46,891 nucleotides of DNA from DATLAN01 sp035527455 (GCA_035527455.1 DATLAN010000301.1:1-46891), one strand, 5' to 3'. Shown: positions 33,863 to 43,518, numbered from the stretch's first letter. The notes: a model not told the origin generated them from the letters alone. Numbers and translations are program-made.

Positions 33863-35348
33863 TCGTGGTATCCGAGATGGGCGAGCAGTGGTCGCCGAAG
33901 ATGGCCCCGTCGAGGATCGCCGCCACGCTGATCACGGTAATCAGCCCGTAGACGTCGCCGTCGAGATGGAACGCGACGGGAATGGCGATGGGAATCAGGA
34001 TGCCCATCGTACCCCAACTCGTGCCGGTGGCGAACGAGGTCAGCCCGGCCAGGATGAACACCAACGCCGGGAAGAATAGGGGCGGAAACGCGTCGGACAC
34101 CACGCCGGCCATGAACTCTCCGGTCTGCAAATCCGTACACACCCCCTTGAGCGACCACGCCAGGACCAGCACGGTCACGGGAAACAGGCTGCTGCGGACT
34201 CCGACCAAAGCGGCCTTGACCAGTGCGGCCAGAGGGATTCGGGCCATGGTCTTGGCGAGAATCGCGGCCAAGACGAAGCCCAGTCCCGAAGCATAGGCCA
34301 GCAAGGGGACGCTATTGGCCTTGCTGAGGACCTCGCGCCAGGCGGAAAGACGCAGTATCGACCAACGATCGGCCGCCCATTGGGCCGGCCCTCCGCCGTC
34401 GTGCCAGAGCAAGGCAAGAAACCCGATCAACACGCCAGCCATGGGCACCAGGGCCACCGCCGCGCGGATTCTCGCTTCCGGGTGCGGTTCCGAGGCGCTT
34501 AAGGACCGCGACGTCATCGGCCGGGCGTCGTCGTCGAGCAGCTTCCCGTGCTTGCGAGCCCGTCGCTCGGCCTTGGCCATCGGTCCGAAGTCCTTCCCCG
34601 AAAGCACGTTGAAGAAAACGAAGGCGATCATCAAGATGCAGTAGAAACGGAAGCCCAGGGCATCGAAGAAGATGGCGTATCCGCTCTGTTCCAGCCCCAG
34701 TTGGGCGGCTTCTTTCGACAGATAGCTCACTTCGACGCCGATCCACGTGCTGATCACGGCCAGCCCCGCGATCGGCGCGGCCGTGGCATCGACCAGAAAC
34801 GCCAGCTTCTCGCGGCTGATCCGTTGCTGGTCGGTCATGGGCCGAAACGTGGAGCCGACGATCATCGTGTTGGCGTAATCGTCGATGAAGATCACCAGCC
34901 CGGCGATGAACGTGACCATCCTGGTCGAGCGGGCCGATCGGGCGAACTTCATCAGCCAATGGGCCACGCCTTGCAGCCCGCCGCCGACGAGCATCACCGA
35001 TATCATGGCCATGATCAGCACGACGTAGAGCAGGATCAGTTGGCTTTCGACGTCGGTCACACTGTCGTAGACGAACTTGGCTCCGGTGCCGCGAGAGAGC
35101 CTTTCGGTCCAACCTGTGGCGTCGCCCGGCAGGCTCAGCGCCCCGCCGACGATCACGGCCGCGGCCAGGCTGAGAAAGATGCGTCCGGTCGCCAGGGCCA
35201 TCGTGATCGCCAGCAACGGCGGCACGACGCTATACCACGGCGGCTGCCCGCTCGGCCGAGACCCGGTGGCCAGATAAGCAGCCAGGCAAATCGCCGCGAA
35301 AACGACGAGCGCGGTGTGGCGAAGGATCGAGCGCCGGTTCTTGTTCAT
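33666..35348 (-). CDS. NhaC-family Na+/H+ antiporter
   Basis: This 560-residue polytopic membrane protein from ATG 35348 has about a dozen hydrophobic segments. Family-typical motifs are FIDDYANTMIVGSTFRPMTD (D155-N160 region), FATGTSWGTMGILIPIA (442-448 core) and AIFGDHCSPISDTTIMSS. NhaC proteins exchange Na+ for H+ or transport amino-acid-like solutes across the inner membrane; the specific substrate is not certain. The in-frame extension upstream of 35348 is translated simple repeat and rejected. The last four residues and stop fall in the downstream simple repeat, so the original C-terminus may be slightly altered. Confidence 0.9.
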   Translation of the reverse strand: MNKNRRSILRHTALVVFAAICLAAYLATGSRPSGQPPWYSVVPPLLAITMALATGRIFLSLAAAVIVGGALSLPGDATGWTERLSRGTGAKFVYDSVTDVESQLILLYVVLIMAMISVMLVGGGLQGVAHWLMKFARSARSTRMVTFIAGLVIFIDDYANTMIVGSTFRPMTDQQRISREKLAFLVDATAAPIAGLAVISTWIGVEVSYLSKEAAQLGLEQSGYAIFFDALGFRFYCILMIAFVFFNVLSGKDFGPMAKAERRARKHGKLLDDDARPMTSRSLSASEPHPEARIRAAVALVPMAGVLIGFLALLWHDGGGPAQWAADRWSILRLSAWREVLSKANSVPLLAYASGLGFVLAAILAKTMARIPLAALVKAALVGVRSSLFPVTVLVLAWSLKGVCTDLQTGEFMAGVVSDAFPPLFFPALVFILAGLTSFATGTSWGTMGILIPIAIPVAFHLDGDVYGLITVISVAAILDGAIFGDHCSPISDTTIMSSTASSCDHLAHVRTQMPYSLVVAAIALGAGYLPTAMGVPQWAGIGSGVAVSGLLFLGLRGKG

Positions 35349-35367
35349 TGTGCAAACGCGTGGCCGG

Positions 35368-35492
35368 GGGGCTGGGGACTCGGGGCTGGGAACTCGGGGC
35401 TGGGAACTCGGGGCTGGGAACTCGGGGATCACCCACTCCCCGAACCCCTAGCCCCTATCCCTTACCCCCGAACCCCCAGCCCCGAACCCTAC
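35368..35492. repeat. Four 14-bp tandem units plus C-rich mirror, upstream of NhaC
   Basis: GGGGCTGGGRACTC is repeated four times (35368-35423), followed by C-rich sequence (CCCCGAACCCCTAGCCCC and similar, to 35492). The first half meets the G-quadruplex pattern on the plus strand, the second half on the minus strand. It begins 20 bases before the NhaC start codon. Confidence 0.9.
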
Positions 35493-35649
35493 CACACCGG
35501 CTCCGGATCTCCAACAAGCAACCCGACCGCACTCCGCGTCGATTTTGCCGAGGCTGGACAAGACGGACGGGCCATCGCTAGAATCCGGAGAACCTCTGCG
35601 GACCGAGTTCCCTCGGACGACGACCCACTGACGAAGGAGACCACCCATT

Positions 35650-36816
35650 ATGGCCAAACGAACCTGGACGCTGACGGACCAAGACGGGGACGTGTACGTC
35701 GAACGGATCGGACTCTCGCCGGCCGACGTCGAGGGCGACGCCGCCGGCTACTCGGTCACCAAACGGACCTTGCGGGGCGGGCTCCGCGACGGGGTCGACG
35801 CCATCGAAGTCAACAACGGGGCCTTTCGGTTCGTGGTGCTGCCTACCCGGGGAATGGGGATATGGCGGGCCGGCCTGGGGGATCTGTCCTTGGGATGGAA
35901 GTCGCCCGTCGCCGGGCCGGTCCATCCGGGCTTCGTCCGTCTCTGGGAGCCCAGCGGCATCGGCTGGCTCGACGGGTTCGACGAACTGCTGGTCCGCTGC
36001 GGCCTGGAGAGCAACGGGGCGCCCCAGTTCGACGAAAAGGGCGAGGTCGTCCATCCGCTGCACGGCAAGATCGCCAACATTCCCGCCCATCAGGTCGAGG
36101 TGACCATCGACGGCGACTCGGGCGAGATCGCCGTAAGCGGCACCGTCGACGAGTCGCGGCTGTTCGGCAACAAGTTGCGGATGGTCTCGACGATCCGCAC
36201 CAAGCCGGGTCAGCCGGGCATCACGGTCACCGACGAGATCACCAACATTTCGGCCGAACCGAGCGAACTGGAACTGCTCTATCACGTCAACTTCGGCACG
36301 CCGCTGTTGGACCCCGGCTCGAAGGCCGTGATTCCTGTGGCCAAAGTGGCGCCGCGCGACGAGGTCGCCGTGGGCAACCTGGCCCAGTGGGACACGTACG
36401 GTCCGGCAAGCCCGGGATCGGTCGAGGCGGTCTTCTTCTTCGATTTGGCGGCCGACTACGACGGCAGCACGCAGACGCTCTTGCGCAATGCGGCCGGCGA
36501 CCGGGGCGTGAGTCTGAAGTTCAACAAGAACGAGCTGCCTTGCTTCACGCTCTGGAAGAATCGCCAGGCAGTGGCCGACGGCTACGTGACGGGCCTGGAG
36601 CCGGCGATCAACTTCCCCAACGTCAAGTCGTTCGAGAAGGAGAAGGGCCGCGTGGCCGTGCTGGCGCCGGGAGAGTCGCGGACCTTCGAGGTCACGATCG
36701 AAGCCCACGGCGACGCCGCCGCGGTGAAGGCGGCCGAGCAAAACGTCGCCCGGTTGCAGCAAACCAGCACGCCCCAGGTGCTCGATCGCCCCGATCCCCA
36801 GTGGTCCGCGCCGTGA
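35650..36816 (+). CDS. DUF4432 protein, aldose-1-epimerase-like fold
   Basis: This 388-residue cytoplasmic protein lacks a signal peptide. Its beta-rich core matches the galactose-mutarotase-like DUF4432 group: FRFVVLPTRGMGIWRAGLGD, GLESNGAPQFDEKGEVVHPL then HGKIANIPAHQV, and LELLYHVNFGTPLLDPGSKA. The His/Glu residues in HGKIAN and in YHVNFG are placed like mutarotase active-site residues, but no substrate is established. AAGGAG lies upstream of ATG 35650. It is probably involved in sugar or sugar-phosphate metabolism. Confidence 0.85.
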   Translation: MAKRTWTLTDQDGDVYVERIGLSPADVEGDAAGYSVTKRTLRGGLRDGVDAIEVNNGAFRFVVLPTRGMGIWRAGLGDLSLGWKSPVAGPVHPGFVRLWEPSGIGWLDGFDELLVRCGLESNGAPQFDEKGEVVHPLHGKIANIPAHQVEVTIDGDSGEIAVSGTVDESRLFGNKLRMVSTIRTKPGQPGITVTDEITNISAEPSELELLYHVNFGTPLLDPGSKAVIPVAKVAPRDEVAVGNLAQWDTYGPASPGSVEAVFFFDLAADYDGSTQTLLRNAAGDRGVSLKFNKNELPCFTLWKNRQAVADGYVTGLEPAINFPNVKSFEKEKGRVAVLAPGESRTFEVTIEAHGDAAAVKAAEQNVARLQQTSTPQVLDRPDPQWSAP

Positions 36817-36830
36817 GCAGTCTGTACCCT

Positions 36831-36926
36831 GTAGGCCGGAACAAGCGCAGCGCAGTTCCGGCATTTGGCGCAGAAAGACCGCATGAGGGCAAATGCCGGA
36901 ACGGCGCTGCGCTTGTTCCGGCCTAC
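36831..36926. repeat. Paired inverted repeat, GTAGGCCGGAACAAGCGCAG family
   Basis: The arms 36831-36867 and 36890-36926 are reverse complements with a single mismatch in 37 bases. The first 13 bases match the inner word at 31303-31315. It follows the DUF4432 stop by 14 bases and could act as a 3' hairpin. Confidence 0.93.
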
Positions 36927-36970
36927 ATCTGGTGTTCGCTTGGCGACGTAAAATACCGCGAAGCGGTTGA

Positions 36971-37161
36971 ACAACAAAGCCCGGGGTCGCGGAGCGCACC
37001 CCGGGTTGTCGGGCCGGATGACCGACGGAAACCCCGAAGGGGTTTCACACGGTGCGTCCGACGGCGTGTGCTGCCGCCGGTTTATGAAACCCCTGCGGGG
37101 TTTCGGGGGATTGCGTCGCCTCTTGACCCAGGGTGCGCTGCGCGACCCTGGGCTTTGTTGT
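36971..37161. repeat. Compound inverted repeat, ACAACAAAGCCC family
   Basis: The outer arms 36971-37007 and 37125-37161 pair at about 33 of 37 positions. Between them are two small palindromes with the same frame, GAAACCCCGAAGGGGTTTC (37028-37046) and GAAACCCCTGCGGGGTTTC (37086-37104). The segment 37106-37161 recurs at 46731-46786 with three differences in 56. Confidence 0.9.
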
Positions 37162-37282
37162 GTAACGCCTTCGGCGTAAGAGTACCGTGCCGCCGGTAAG
37201 AATTGCAATTCCCCCTGCGGCCGCTGGTGGGGCTCGCTGCGCTCGACCCACCCTACGCCTCTGTGCTCGACCCAGCCTACGC

Positions 37283-40200
37283 TCACGCCGCCTGCGTTTC
37301 GTCCTCTTCGGCAAGTCGCTCGGGCAGGATCTCGCCGTCGTCGCTGACGTCCTCGAAGCGGACCGAGACCTGCTTCGACACGCCCGACTCCTGCATCGTC
37401 ACGCCGTAGATCGTGTCGGCGCAGGTCATCGTCTTCTTCGAGTGGGTGACGATGATGAACTGGGTCCAGGTGAGGAAGTCCTTCAATACCTGGGTGAACC
37501 GGTCGATGTTGGCCTCGTCCAGCGCGGCGTCGACCTCGTCGAGCACGCAGAAGGGGCTGGGACGGCTGCGGAAAATGGCCAACAGCAGCGCGACGCACGT
37601 GAGCGTCTTTTCGCCACCGCTTAAGAGCGAGATGCTCCGCGGCTCTTTGCCGGGCGGCCGGGCCACGATCTCGATGCCGCTCTCCAGGATGTCGACGCCC
37701 TCGTCCAGGATGATGTCGGCGTGGCCGCCCCCGAACAGATCCCGGAACAATTCGCGGAAATGGCCGGTGACCGTCTCCAGCGTTTCGGAGAACAGCCGCC
37801 GGCTGTCGGTGTTGATCTTGTCGATGATCCGTTCCAACGAAGCCTTGGCCCCGGCCAGGTCGCGGTATTGATCGGCCAGCGTCTTGTGGCGGGTTTCCAG
37901 GTCGTCGAGTTCGTCGAGGGCCTCGATGTTGACGTTCCCCAGATTGCCGATCTTGCGGCGCAATTCGTCGATCTCCTGCTGGACCTCTTCCCGCTGGTGC
38001 TGTTCTTCATCGCTGGGCTCGCCTTCCAACTCGGCCAGTTCGATACCGTAGTCTTCGCGAAACCGGTCGGCCAGATTGCCTCGCTCGTGTCGCACCTCGC
38101 TGGCGGCGAGGTCCGCCGCGTGGATCTTCTCTTCGATCTTGCGGATCCTGGCGCGGATGGTCTGGGCGTCGGCCGTAAGCTCGGTGCGCTGCCGGCGGAG
38201 CCATTCGCGCCGATCGATCAGTTCCACGGTTTCCGCGGCGAATTTCTCCTTGCAGAGATACAACTCGGCGACCTGCGATTCCGCCCGAAGGATGCTCCGC
38301 CGCGACTGTGCGGCACGCCCGGTGCACCGGGCCAATTGCTCGCCGGCGTCGGCGATTGCCCGGCTGCGCTCTTGCCGGCTCTCTTCGAACTGTCGCATGC
38401 GGGCGTGAAGGTTTCGCAGCCGTTCCTCGCTCTTGGCCAGTTCGACCTTGGTCTCGGTCGTTTCGCGGTTGTGGACCTGCTGCCGGTCTTCGAGCCGGTC
38501 GATCTTCTCGTCGAGTCCGGAAAGCTGGGCCTCGGCTTCCCCCAGGTGCGTTTCGGCCTGTTGCCGTTTTGCCCGGGCGTCGTCGAGGCTTTGGGCCGCG
38601 GTGTCGTGCTGGGTTACGGCGGCGCGGAGTTCCGCCTGGAGCACGGACCGCTGGCGGTCGAGTTGGACGCGCGTCTGTTCGGCCGCCGCGATCTTGAAGC
38701 CGTGTTCGGCCAGGGCGTCGGCGGCCCGGCGGTGTTCGGCCGAGCGGACTTCGACCTGCTGTTGCTGCTGTTCGATCTGTTGGCCCAAGGCGGCGACGCT
38801 CTTTTGGGTCTGCGCGACTTCGTTTTCCAGCTCGTGCAACTGCGTTTTCAAGGCCTCGAGCTGGCTGCGTCGCGAGATCAATCCGGTGGCGGCGTGGCGC
38901 GGCCCGACGATGAGCGTGCCGTCGGCGGCCAGCCGTTCGCCCGCCAGGGTCACGAACGTCAGTCCCCGGCCGACCGGCTCGGCCAACGCAAGGGCGTCGT
39001 CGAGCTTTTCGACGAACCAGGTCCGCCCGAGCAATTGGTGGGCCAGCGCGACGAACCGGGGATCGGTTTTGACGAATCGGTCGGCCCGGCCGAGCACGCC
39101 GGAGCGCCCTTCCAAGTCGATCGCCGGCGCGGCGTGTGCGGCCGGCTGGTTTTCCAGCCAGACGAACCCTACGCGGCCGGCGAATCGCTGCGACTCGCTC
39201 TTGAGATAGTCGAGCAAGGGGGTTCCCGGTGCGGCCACGACGTGCTGCGCCGCTTGGCCCAGGGCCACTTCGACCAGCGGGGCGATTTCCACGCCGACGT
39301 GCAGCAGATCGGCCACCAGCCCGCGGATACTCCGCAACGGGCTTTCGCCGGTCGCGTTGGCCGCCGCGGCGAGCACCTCCTTCACGCCGGCGCTGAGCCC
39401 TTCCTGGCGGCGCTGCAATTCTTCCAGGACCGCCGCCCGCTCGGCGGCTCCGCTTTGACGCTGGCGAAGTCGGGCCAACTCCTCCTGCCGCGAAGCGTGA
39501 TGCCGTCGGTATCGGTCGAGCTGGTCCTTCGCAGCGGCCAGCAATTCCTCCTCTTCGCCGACTTGCCGGGAAACGTCCTGTCGTTGGCGGCGAAGGCCCT
39601 CCAGTTCGGCCGCGAGGGCGTCGCACTGGCCGTCCAACTCGGCGATGCGGCGCTGGCTTCGCTCCTGGACAGCGGCCGCGGCGGCAAGTTCACTCTCCAG
39701 CGCGCCGATCTGGTTCCCCAGGGTCGCGGCCGCGCGCATTTGCTCCATGTACGCGTGGCGACGCTGCTCGTTCTCGCCGCGAAATTGATCCAAGTCGGTG
39801 ATCACGCCGGTCAATTGCCGTTCGCCCTCGGCCAACCGGGCGGCGATCCGCCGGTGTTGTTCCTCGGCCTGGCGAACTGCTTCAACCGTGTCGAGCAGTT
39901 GCCGCTGCAAATCGCCGGCCCGTACGGTCATCGCCACCAGTTGGCGCCGGTGTCGGGCGATCTCCTGTTCGAGGTCGCGGCTGCGGTTCCGCTCGTGCTC
40001 GATGGTCGATTCGTGTCCGGCGATGCGCTCCCGGTTTTCGGCGATTCGGCCCTCGCTTTGGCGAATGGCTTCATTGGCGTCGCCGATTTGCGTGTCCGTC
40101 TCCAGCAAGCGAGTTTCGATGGTCTCGGCTTCGGCGTTGGTGCCGGCACTTTGCTCGGCCAGCGCCTGCAGCTCGTCTTCGAACTTGGCCAACCGTTCGC

Positions 40201-40909
40201 TCAATCGCCGCCAATCGACCAAGGCGGCCTGGGTGCGGAGTTCCTGGAGCCGGTCGGTGTATTCCTTGTATCGCCGGGCTTTGCCGGCTTGAAGACGGAC
40301 GCTGCGGAGCCGGCTCTCCACTTCGTCGACGATGTCGGACAGTCGCAACAGGTTCTGTTGCACGCGATCCAATCGCCTGAGCGACTCGATCTTCTTGGCC
40401 TTGAAGCGGCTGATGCCGGCCGCCTCCTCGAAGATCACCCGGCGGTCGCGAGGCGAAGACTGCAAGAGCACGTCGACTTTGCCCTGCTCGATGACGCTGT
40501 AGGCGTGGGTACCCATGCCGGTTCCGGAGAGCAGGTCGCGGATGTCGCGCAGCCGGCCGGGATGCCGATTGACCAGGTATTCGCCCTCGCCGCTTCGGTA
40601 GACGCGACGGGTGATGTGGACCTCGGGCGTATCGATCGGCAGCAGGTTGTTGGTGTTGTCGAAGGTGAGCGTGATTTCGGCCGAGTTCATCGCCCGCCGG
40701 GTCCCCGAGCCGTTGAAGATGATGTCGGCCATCTCTTTGCCGCGGAGGCTTTTGACGCTTTGCTCGCCCAGCACCCACTTGATGGCGTCGACGATGTTCG
40801 ACTTCCCCGACCCGTTCGGTCCCACGACGACCGTGATACCGCGAGGAAACTCGAACCGCGTTTTGTCGGCGAAGCTCTTGAAACCGACGAGTTCGAGCGC
40901 TCTGAGCAT
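37283..40909 (-). CDS. smc: Chromosome segregation protein SMC
   Basis: This 1208-residue protein has the full SMC layout: Walker A GPNGSGKSN (30-38) in the N-terminal head, long coiled coils on both sides of a hinge domain (about 500-690, with IRGLVADLLHVGVEIAPLVE), then the C-terminal head with signature LSGGEKT (1096-1102) and Walker B FCVLDEVDAALDEAN. Length is typical. SMC dimers with ScpA and ScpB load onto and extrude chromosomal DNA. The start MLRALELVGFKSFADKT is the standard SMC N-terminus. The next minus-strand gene upstream ends about 60 bases before it. Confidence 0.97.
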   Translation of the reverse strand: MLRALELVGFKSFADKTRFEFPRGITVVVGPNGSGKSNIVDAIKWVLGEQSVKSLRGKEMADIIFNGSGTRRAMNSAEITLTFDNTNNLLPIDTPEVHITRRVYRSGEGEYLVNRHPGRLRDIRDLLSGTGMGTHAYSVIEQGKVDVLLQSSPRDRRVIFEEAAGISRFKAKKIESLRRLDRVQQNLLRLSDIVDEVESRLRSVRLQAGKARRYKEYTDRLQELRTQAALVDWRRLSERLAKFEDELQALAEQSAGTNAEAETIETRLLETDTQIGDANEAIRQSEGRIAENRERIAGHESTIEHERNRSRDLEQEIARHRRQLVAMTVRAGDLQRQLLDTVEAVRQAEEQHRRIAARLAEGERQLTGVITDLDQFRGENEQRRHAYMEQMRAAATLGNQIGALESELAAAAAVQERSQRRIAELDGQCDALAAELEGLRRQRQDVSRQVGEEEELLAAAKDQLDRYRRHHASRQEELARLRQRQSGAAERAAVLEELQRRQEGLSAGVKEVLAAAANATGESPLRSIRGLVADLLHVGVEIAPLVEVALGQAAQHVVAAPGTPLLDYLKSESQRFAGRVGFVWLENQPAAHAAPAIDLEGRSGVLGRADRFVKTDPRFVALAHQLLGRTWFVEKLDDALALAEPVGRGLTFVTLAGERLAADGTLIVGPRHAATGLISRRSQLEALKTQLHELENEVAQTQKSVAALGQQIEQQQQQVEVRSAEHRRAADALAEHGFKIAAAEQTRVQLDRQRSVLQAELRAAVTQHDTAAQSLDDARAKRQQAETHLGEAEAQLSGLDEKIDRLEDRQQVHNRETTETKVELAKSEERLRNLHARMRQFEESRQERSRAIADAGEQLARCTGRAAQSRRSILRAESQVAELYLCKEKFAAETVELIDRREWLRRQRTELTADAQTIRARIRKIEEKIHAADLAASEVRHERGNLADRFREDYGIELAELEGEPSDEEQHQREEVQQEIDELRRKIGNLGNVNIEALDELDDLETRHKTLADQYRDLAGAKASLERIIDKINTDSRRLFSETLETVTGHFRELFRDLFGGGHADIILDEGVDILESGIEIVARPPGKEPRSISLLSGGEKTLTCVALLLAIFRSRPSPFCVLDEVDAALDEANIDRFTQVLKDFLTWTQFIIVTHSKKTMTCADTIYGVTMQESGVSKQVSVRFEDVSDDGEILPERLAEEDETQAA

Positions 40910-40971
40910 GGGAAGAAAAGTCTGGGAAATGAATGCCGAAGGGTGGTATCCAATCGCATTCTTCGGGGGGG

Positions 40972-42792
40972 TCAGTCCGGGTTGCGTCCCATTATTTTAG
41001 CAAGAAGACCCGATACCGGGGGCGGCTTCTTTTGGGAATCGACAACGGTTTTCTCGGATCCGAGGCTGGAATAGCCCTCATGGTCGTATTCGAATTCACC
41101 CCGGGAGTGTATTTCATCAATCTCGGGTGTTCCGGTGACGTCTCCGGAGTTGCCTGACGAAGGCCGATCCGGCCCTCGATCGGCCACCCGATGGTACGCC
41201 CGATCGGCCGTTGGCAGCGCATCGACCTCGAAACGGCCGGCCAGAGCGTGGTCGGCCTTGGCCTCTTGCAGGGCCTGGACCACGTCGGGATAGGTGCCGC
41301 CGAGTTCGACGATCGCCCGCATCACGTCGTCGACTTGCGTGGAGACGATCCGTCTCTGGTCGGCGGCGTTGACGGTGTATTTGCTGACCGCAATCCGGTC
41401 GTCGCCGACGTTGGTCACCATGATTCGCGGTCCGGCTTCGAGGGCCAACGGGGTGAGGAACCGCTGGCCTTTGCCGAAGAGCACGATTTCCGGGCGGCGG
41501 TTTCGCGTGGCGTGGATCATCGGCGGGCCGGCCGTATCGAGCCGGTGGTAGCTGAACTGGCCGCCCAAGATTTCTCCGGCAATCAGCGGATCGCCGGGGT
41601 TCATCGCCCAGAGCGCGCGAAAGGCCCCGTAACGGGTTTCCGCACTGGGGACCTCCAGCAAGGATCGGAGTTGTTCGCAGGCGGCGAATTCGTCCATGGT
41701 GCTCAGCGCCGACAGGGCGTACACGCGGAAGGCCGGTTCGTTGCGGGCCGTTTCGCCCAGCGGCGCGGCGGCCTCGCGGCGGTCGAGATAGGCCAGGGCT
41801 TCGGCCGCGTAGAACCGTACCTCCGGATCGTTCGAACGGATCCCTTCCAACAGCATGTCCTCGCCGTCGCGGCCGACGGCTTCCAACTCCAGCGCGGCGC
41901 CGGCCGAAGTCACCGGGTCGAGCAATCGATCTCTCAGCTCGCCGATCCGCTCCATGCGATCGGTGTCCGATTCTCGCAGCGTCACGGTGCGGACCACGCG
42001 GACGTAACGGGTGATGTTGTCCTTGTAGCGGGGGTGGACGACCAGTTCGACGAACTGATCGGTCTTGGCCGTCGCCACGCCCACTTTCACGCCCTTCTCG
42101 AAGGTGTGGAAGCGTTTGTTGATCGCGGTGGCGATGCGCAAACTGTTGAACACGTTCTGCTGACCCGGTTTGAGCACCAGTCCCAGCGAACGCGATTTCA
42201 GGGCCACGCCGCCGCCGAGGATCCGGCCGCGCCCCATCAAGACGCGGTCTTTGTCGTCCGTGGCCGACGGATCGACCATCACGGGTCCCTTGGCCAACGC
42301 CAAGAGGTGGCCTTCGTGGATCTGGTTGTTCAGCACGGCCAACTCGGTCAGCCGCGTTTCCAACAAATGGCCTCCCCGCAGGCTGGTCGTCTCGCTCCGC
42401 GACGGGATACGGACCTCGACGTCGAAGCGGTCTCCTTTCTGGATGCCCGGCCGGAGCACGCCGCGGACCAGGACCATGGCCGTGTTGGGAGAAGCCAGCA
42501 CCTGATTGGGTTTGTCCACGTTGCGTGTCTGCATTTCGTCCAAGAGGATCGCCCGTTGCGGCGAAGGGGCCGGGTCGCTGCCGGTGCCTTGCAGACCGGC
42601 CACCAGACCCACCGCCTCGACCTGAACCGCGTGCATGTTGAACGGCACGGCCAGATCACCGACCAGCCGGGCCTGGATTCGTTCCGCGTCCGAACCGTCG
42701 GGACTCTGCGAACGGACGTTCAACACGTCGAAGCAGGAACAACCGGCCAGCAGCACCACGCCACACCACAGCCACGTCAGATAGGATCTCAT
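40972..42792 (-). CDS. FlgI-like lipoprotein with HEAT-type repeats
   Basis: ATG 42792 opens a lipoprotein signal (LWCGVVLLAGC, lipid-bearing C18); the longer frame upstream is not credible. The protein has 606 residues. Residues ~45-225 resemble the flagellar P-ring protein FlgI (VGLVAGLQGTGSDP, NTAMVLVRGVLRPGIQKGDR, FDVEVRIPSRSETTSLRGGH). Residues ~310-402 contain HEAT/PBS-like helices (DPEVRFYAAEALAYLD, RVYALSALSTMDE, RYGAFRALWAM). A further beta domain follows, then a disordered tail. No flagellar genes are nearby, so it is probably a repurposed FlgI-like outer-membrane or periplasmic ring protein. Confidence 0.8.
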   Translation of the reverse strand: MRSYLTWLWCGVVLLAGCSCFDVLNVRSQSPDGSDAERIQARLVGDLAVPFNMHAVQVEAVGLVAGLQGTGSDPAPSPQRAILLDEMQTRNVDKPNQVLASPNTAMVLVRGVLRPGIQKGDRFDVEVRIPSRSETTSLRGGHLLETRLTELAVLNNQIHEGHLLALAKGPVMVDPSATDDKDRVLMGRGRILGGGVALKSRSLGLVLKPGQQNVFNSLRIATAINKRFHTFEKGVKVGVATAKTDQFVELVVHPRYKDNITRYVRVVRTVTLRESDTDRMERIGELRDRLLDPVTSAGAALELEAVGRDGEDMLLEGIRSNDPEVRFYAAEALAYLDRREAAAPLGETARNEPAFRVYALSALSTMDEFAACEQLRSLLEVPSAETRYGAFRALWAMNPGDPLIAGEILGGQFSYHRLDTAGPPMIHATRNRRPEIVLFGKGQRFLTPLALEAGPRIMVTNVGDDRIAVSKYTVNAADQRRIVSTQVDDVMRAIVELGGTYPDVVQALQEAKADHALAGRFEVDALPTADRAYHRVADRGPDRPSSGNSGDVTGTPEIDEIHSRGEFEYDHEGYSSLGSEKTVVDSQKKPPPVSGLLAKIMGRNPD

Positions 42793-43134
42793 GCTTCCAT
42801 GCGCTCCTTGTGTCCAAAGGCCGCCGCGATATCTTCCGAGGCCGTCATCGCGCTGCCCACGTTCGGAGAATCGCGAAGATTCGGCCGGAAGCCCGACGGT
42901 CGACACGGATAAGGAAAAGGGAGACCCCCGGCGCACCGGGGCCTCGTCGGATCTGGAGAAAAGGTAGTAGGGGGCGAACGATAATGATTTCGCCCGAGGG
43001 GGTCAAGGGGAATGATGAAGGATGAACCCACAAAGCCGCGACCGGTGGTCGCGCCTTCTCGGCGGCAGACCATCAAGCCGCTATCCCCTATCCTCGCGCC
43101 TTTCTCCATTTTTCATAATTCCCCCATCAAGAAA
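42793..43134. other. Intergenic region without supported gene
   Basis: Small frames here have no gene-like features. Two short hairpins are visible: CCCGG-CGCA-CCGGG near 42926-42943 and GGGCGAA (42972-42978) with TTCGCCC (42989-42995). It likely holds the promoter of the FlgI-like gene and the end of the yidD transcript. Confidence 0.5.
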
Positions 43135-43389
43135 TCACGGTGGGTCATACCCCCCTGGATGCCAGGGATGGCAGCGGCAGATCCGCCGGATACCCCGCCA
43201 CGTTCCACGGATCGCCCCGTACTTGCGCACCGACTCGATGAAGTAGACGCTGCAGGTCGGCTGAAACCGGCAGTGGCGTCCCAACACGGGGCTCAACAAC
43301 AGCCGATATAGGTGGACCATCCCGATCAACACGCCCTTCGGGACGGCGATCAACAGACGAAAGATCTTGCTGAGGTGGAAGAAGGACAC
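43135..43389 (-). CDS. yidD: YidD membrane protein insertion efficiency factor
   Basis: The C-terminal 60 residues are unmistakable YidD: MVHLYRLLLSPVLGRHCRFQ, PTCSVYFIESVRKYG, RRICRCHPWHPGGYDPP, with the conserved cysteines. YidD assists YidC/Sec membrane insertion at the inner membrane. The start is uncertain: GTG 43389 (84 residues) gives a normal N-terminal amphipathic stretch; ATG 43482 and ATG 43320 are alternatives. It lies downstream of rnpA, as in many bacteria, with about 130 bases between. Confidence 0.88.
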   Translation of the reverse strand: MSFFHLSKIFRLLIAVPKGVLIGMVHLYRLLLSPVLGRHCRFQPTCSVYFIESVRKYGAIRGTWRGIRRICRCHPWHPGGYDPP

Positions 43390-43518
43390 GGTACGGAATG
43401 TCGGCGGCGAGGGGGCTACTTCCAATCCATTCGGCTGACGTGAATCGAACGGTGGCCGATCATGTCCACCGCAGCCTGGCATTGTTCAAGGACGATGTAT
43501 CCGATCAGAGGTTCGTTG

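Noticed and set aside
35368..35423. Possible CRISPR array from tandem units
   Set aside because: Units are 14 bases, directly abutting with no spacers, and no cas genes are present.
35349..35432. N-terminal extension of the NhaC protein
   Set aside because: It is translation of the 14-bp tandem repeat (Pro/Ser-rich), with no ribosome site.
37721..41074. Plus-strand open frame of over 1100 codons opposite smc
   Set aside because: It is antisense to a clear SMC protein and has no recognisable domain; composition reflects the complementary strand.
42789..43109. Small frames upstream of the FlgI-like lipoprotein, including an extended start
   Set aside because: No coding character; the lipoprotein signal with its lipobox starts cleanly at 42792.
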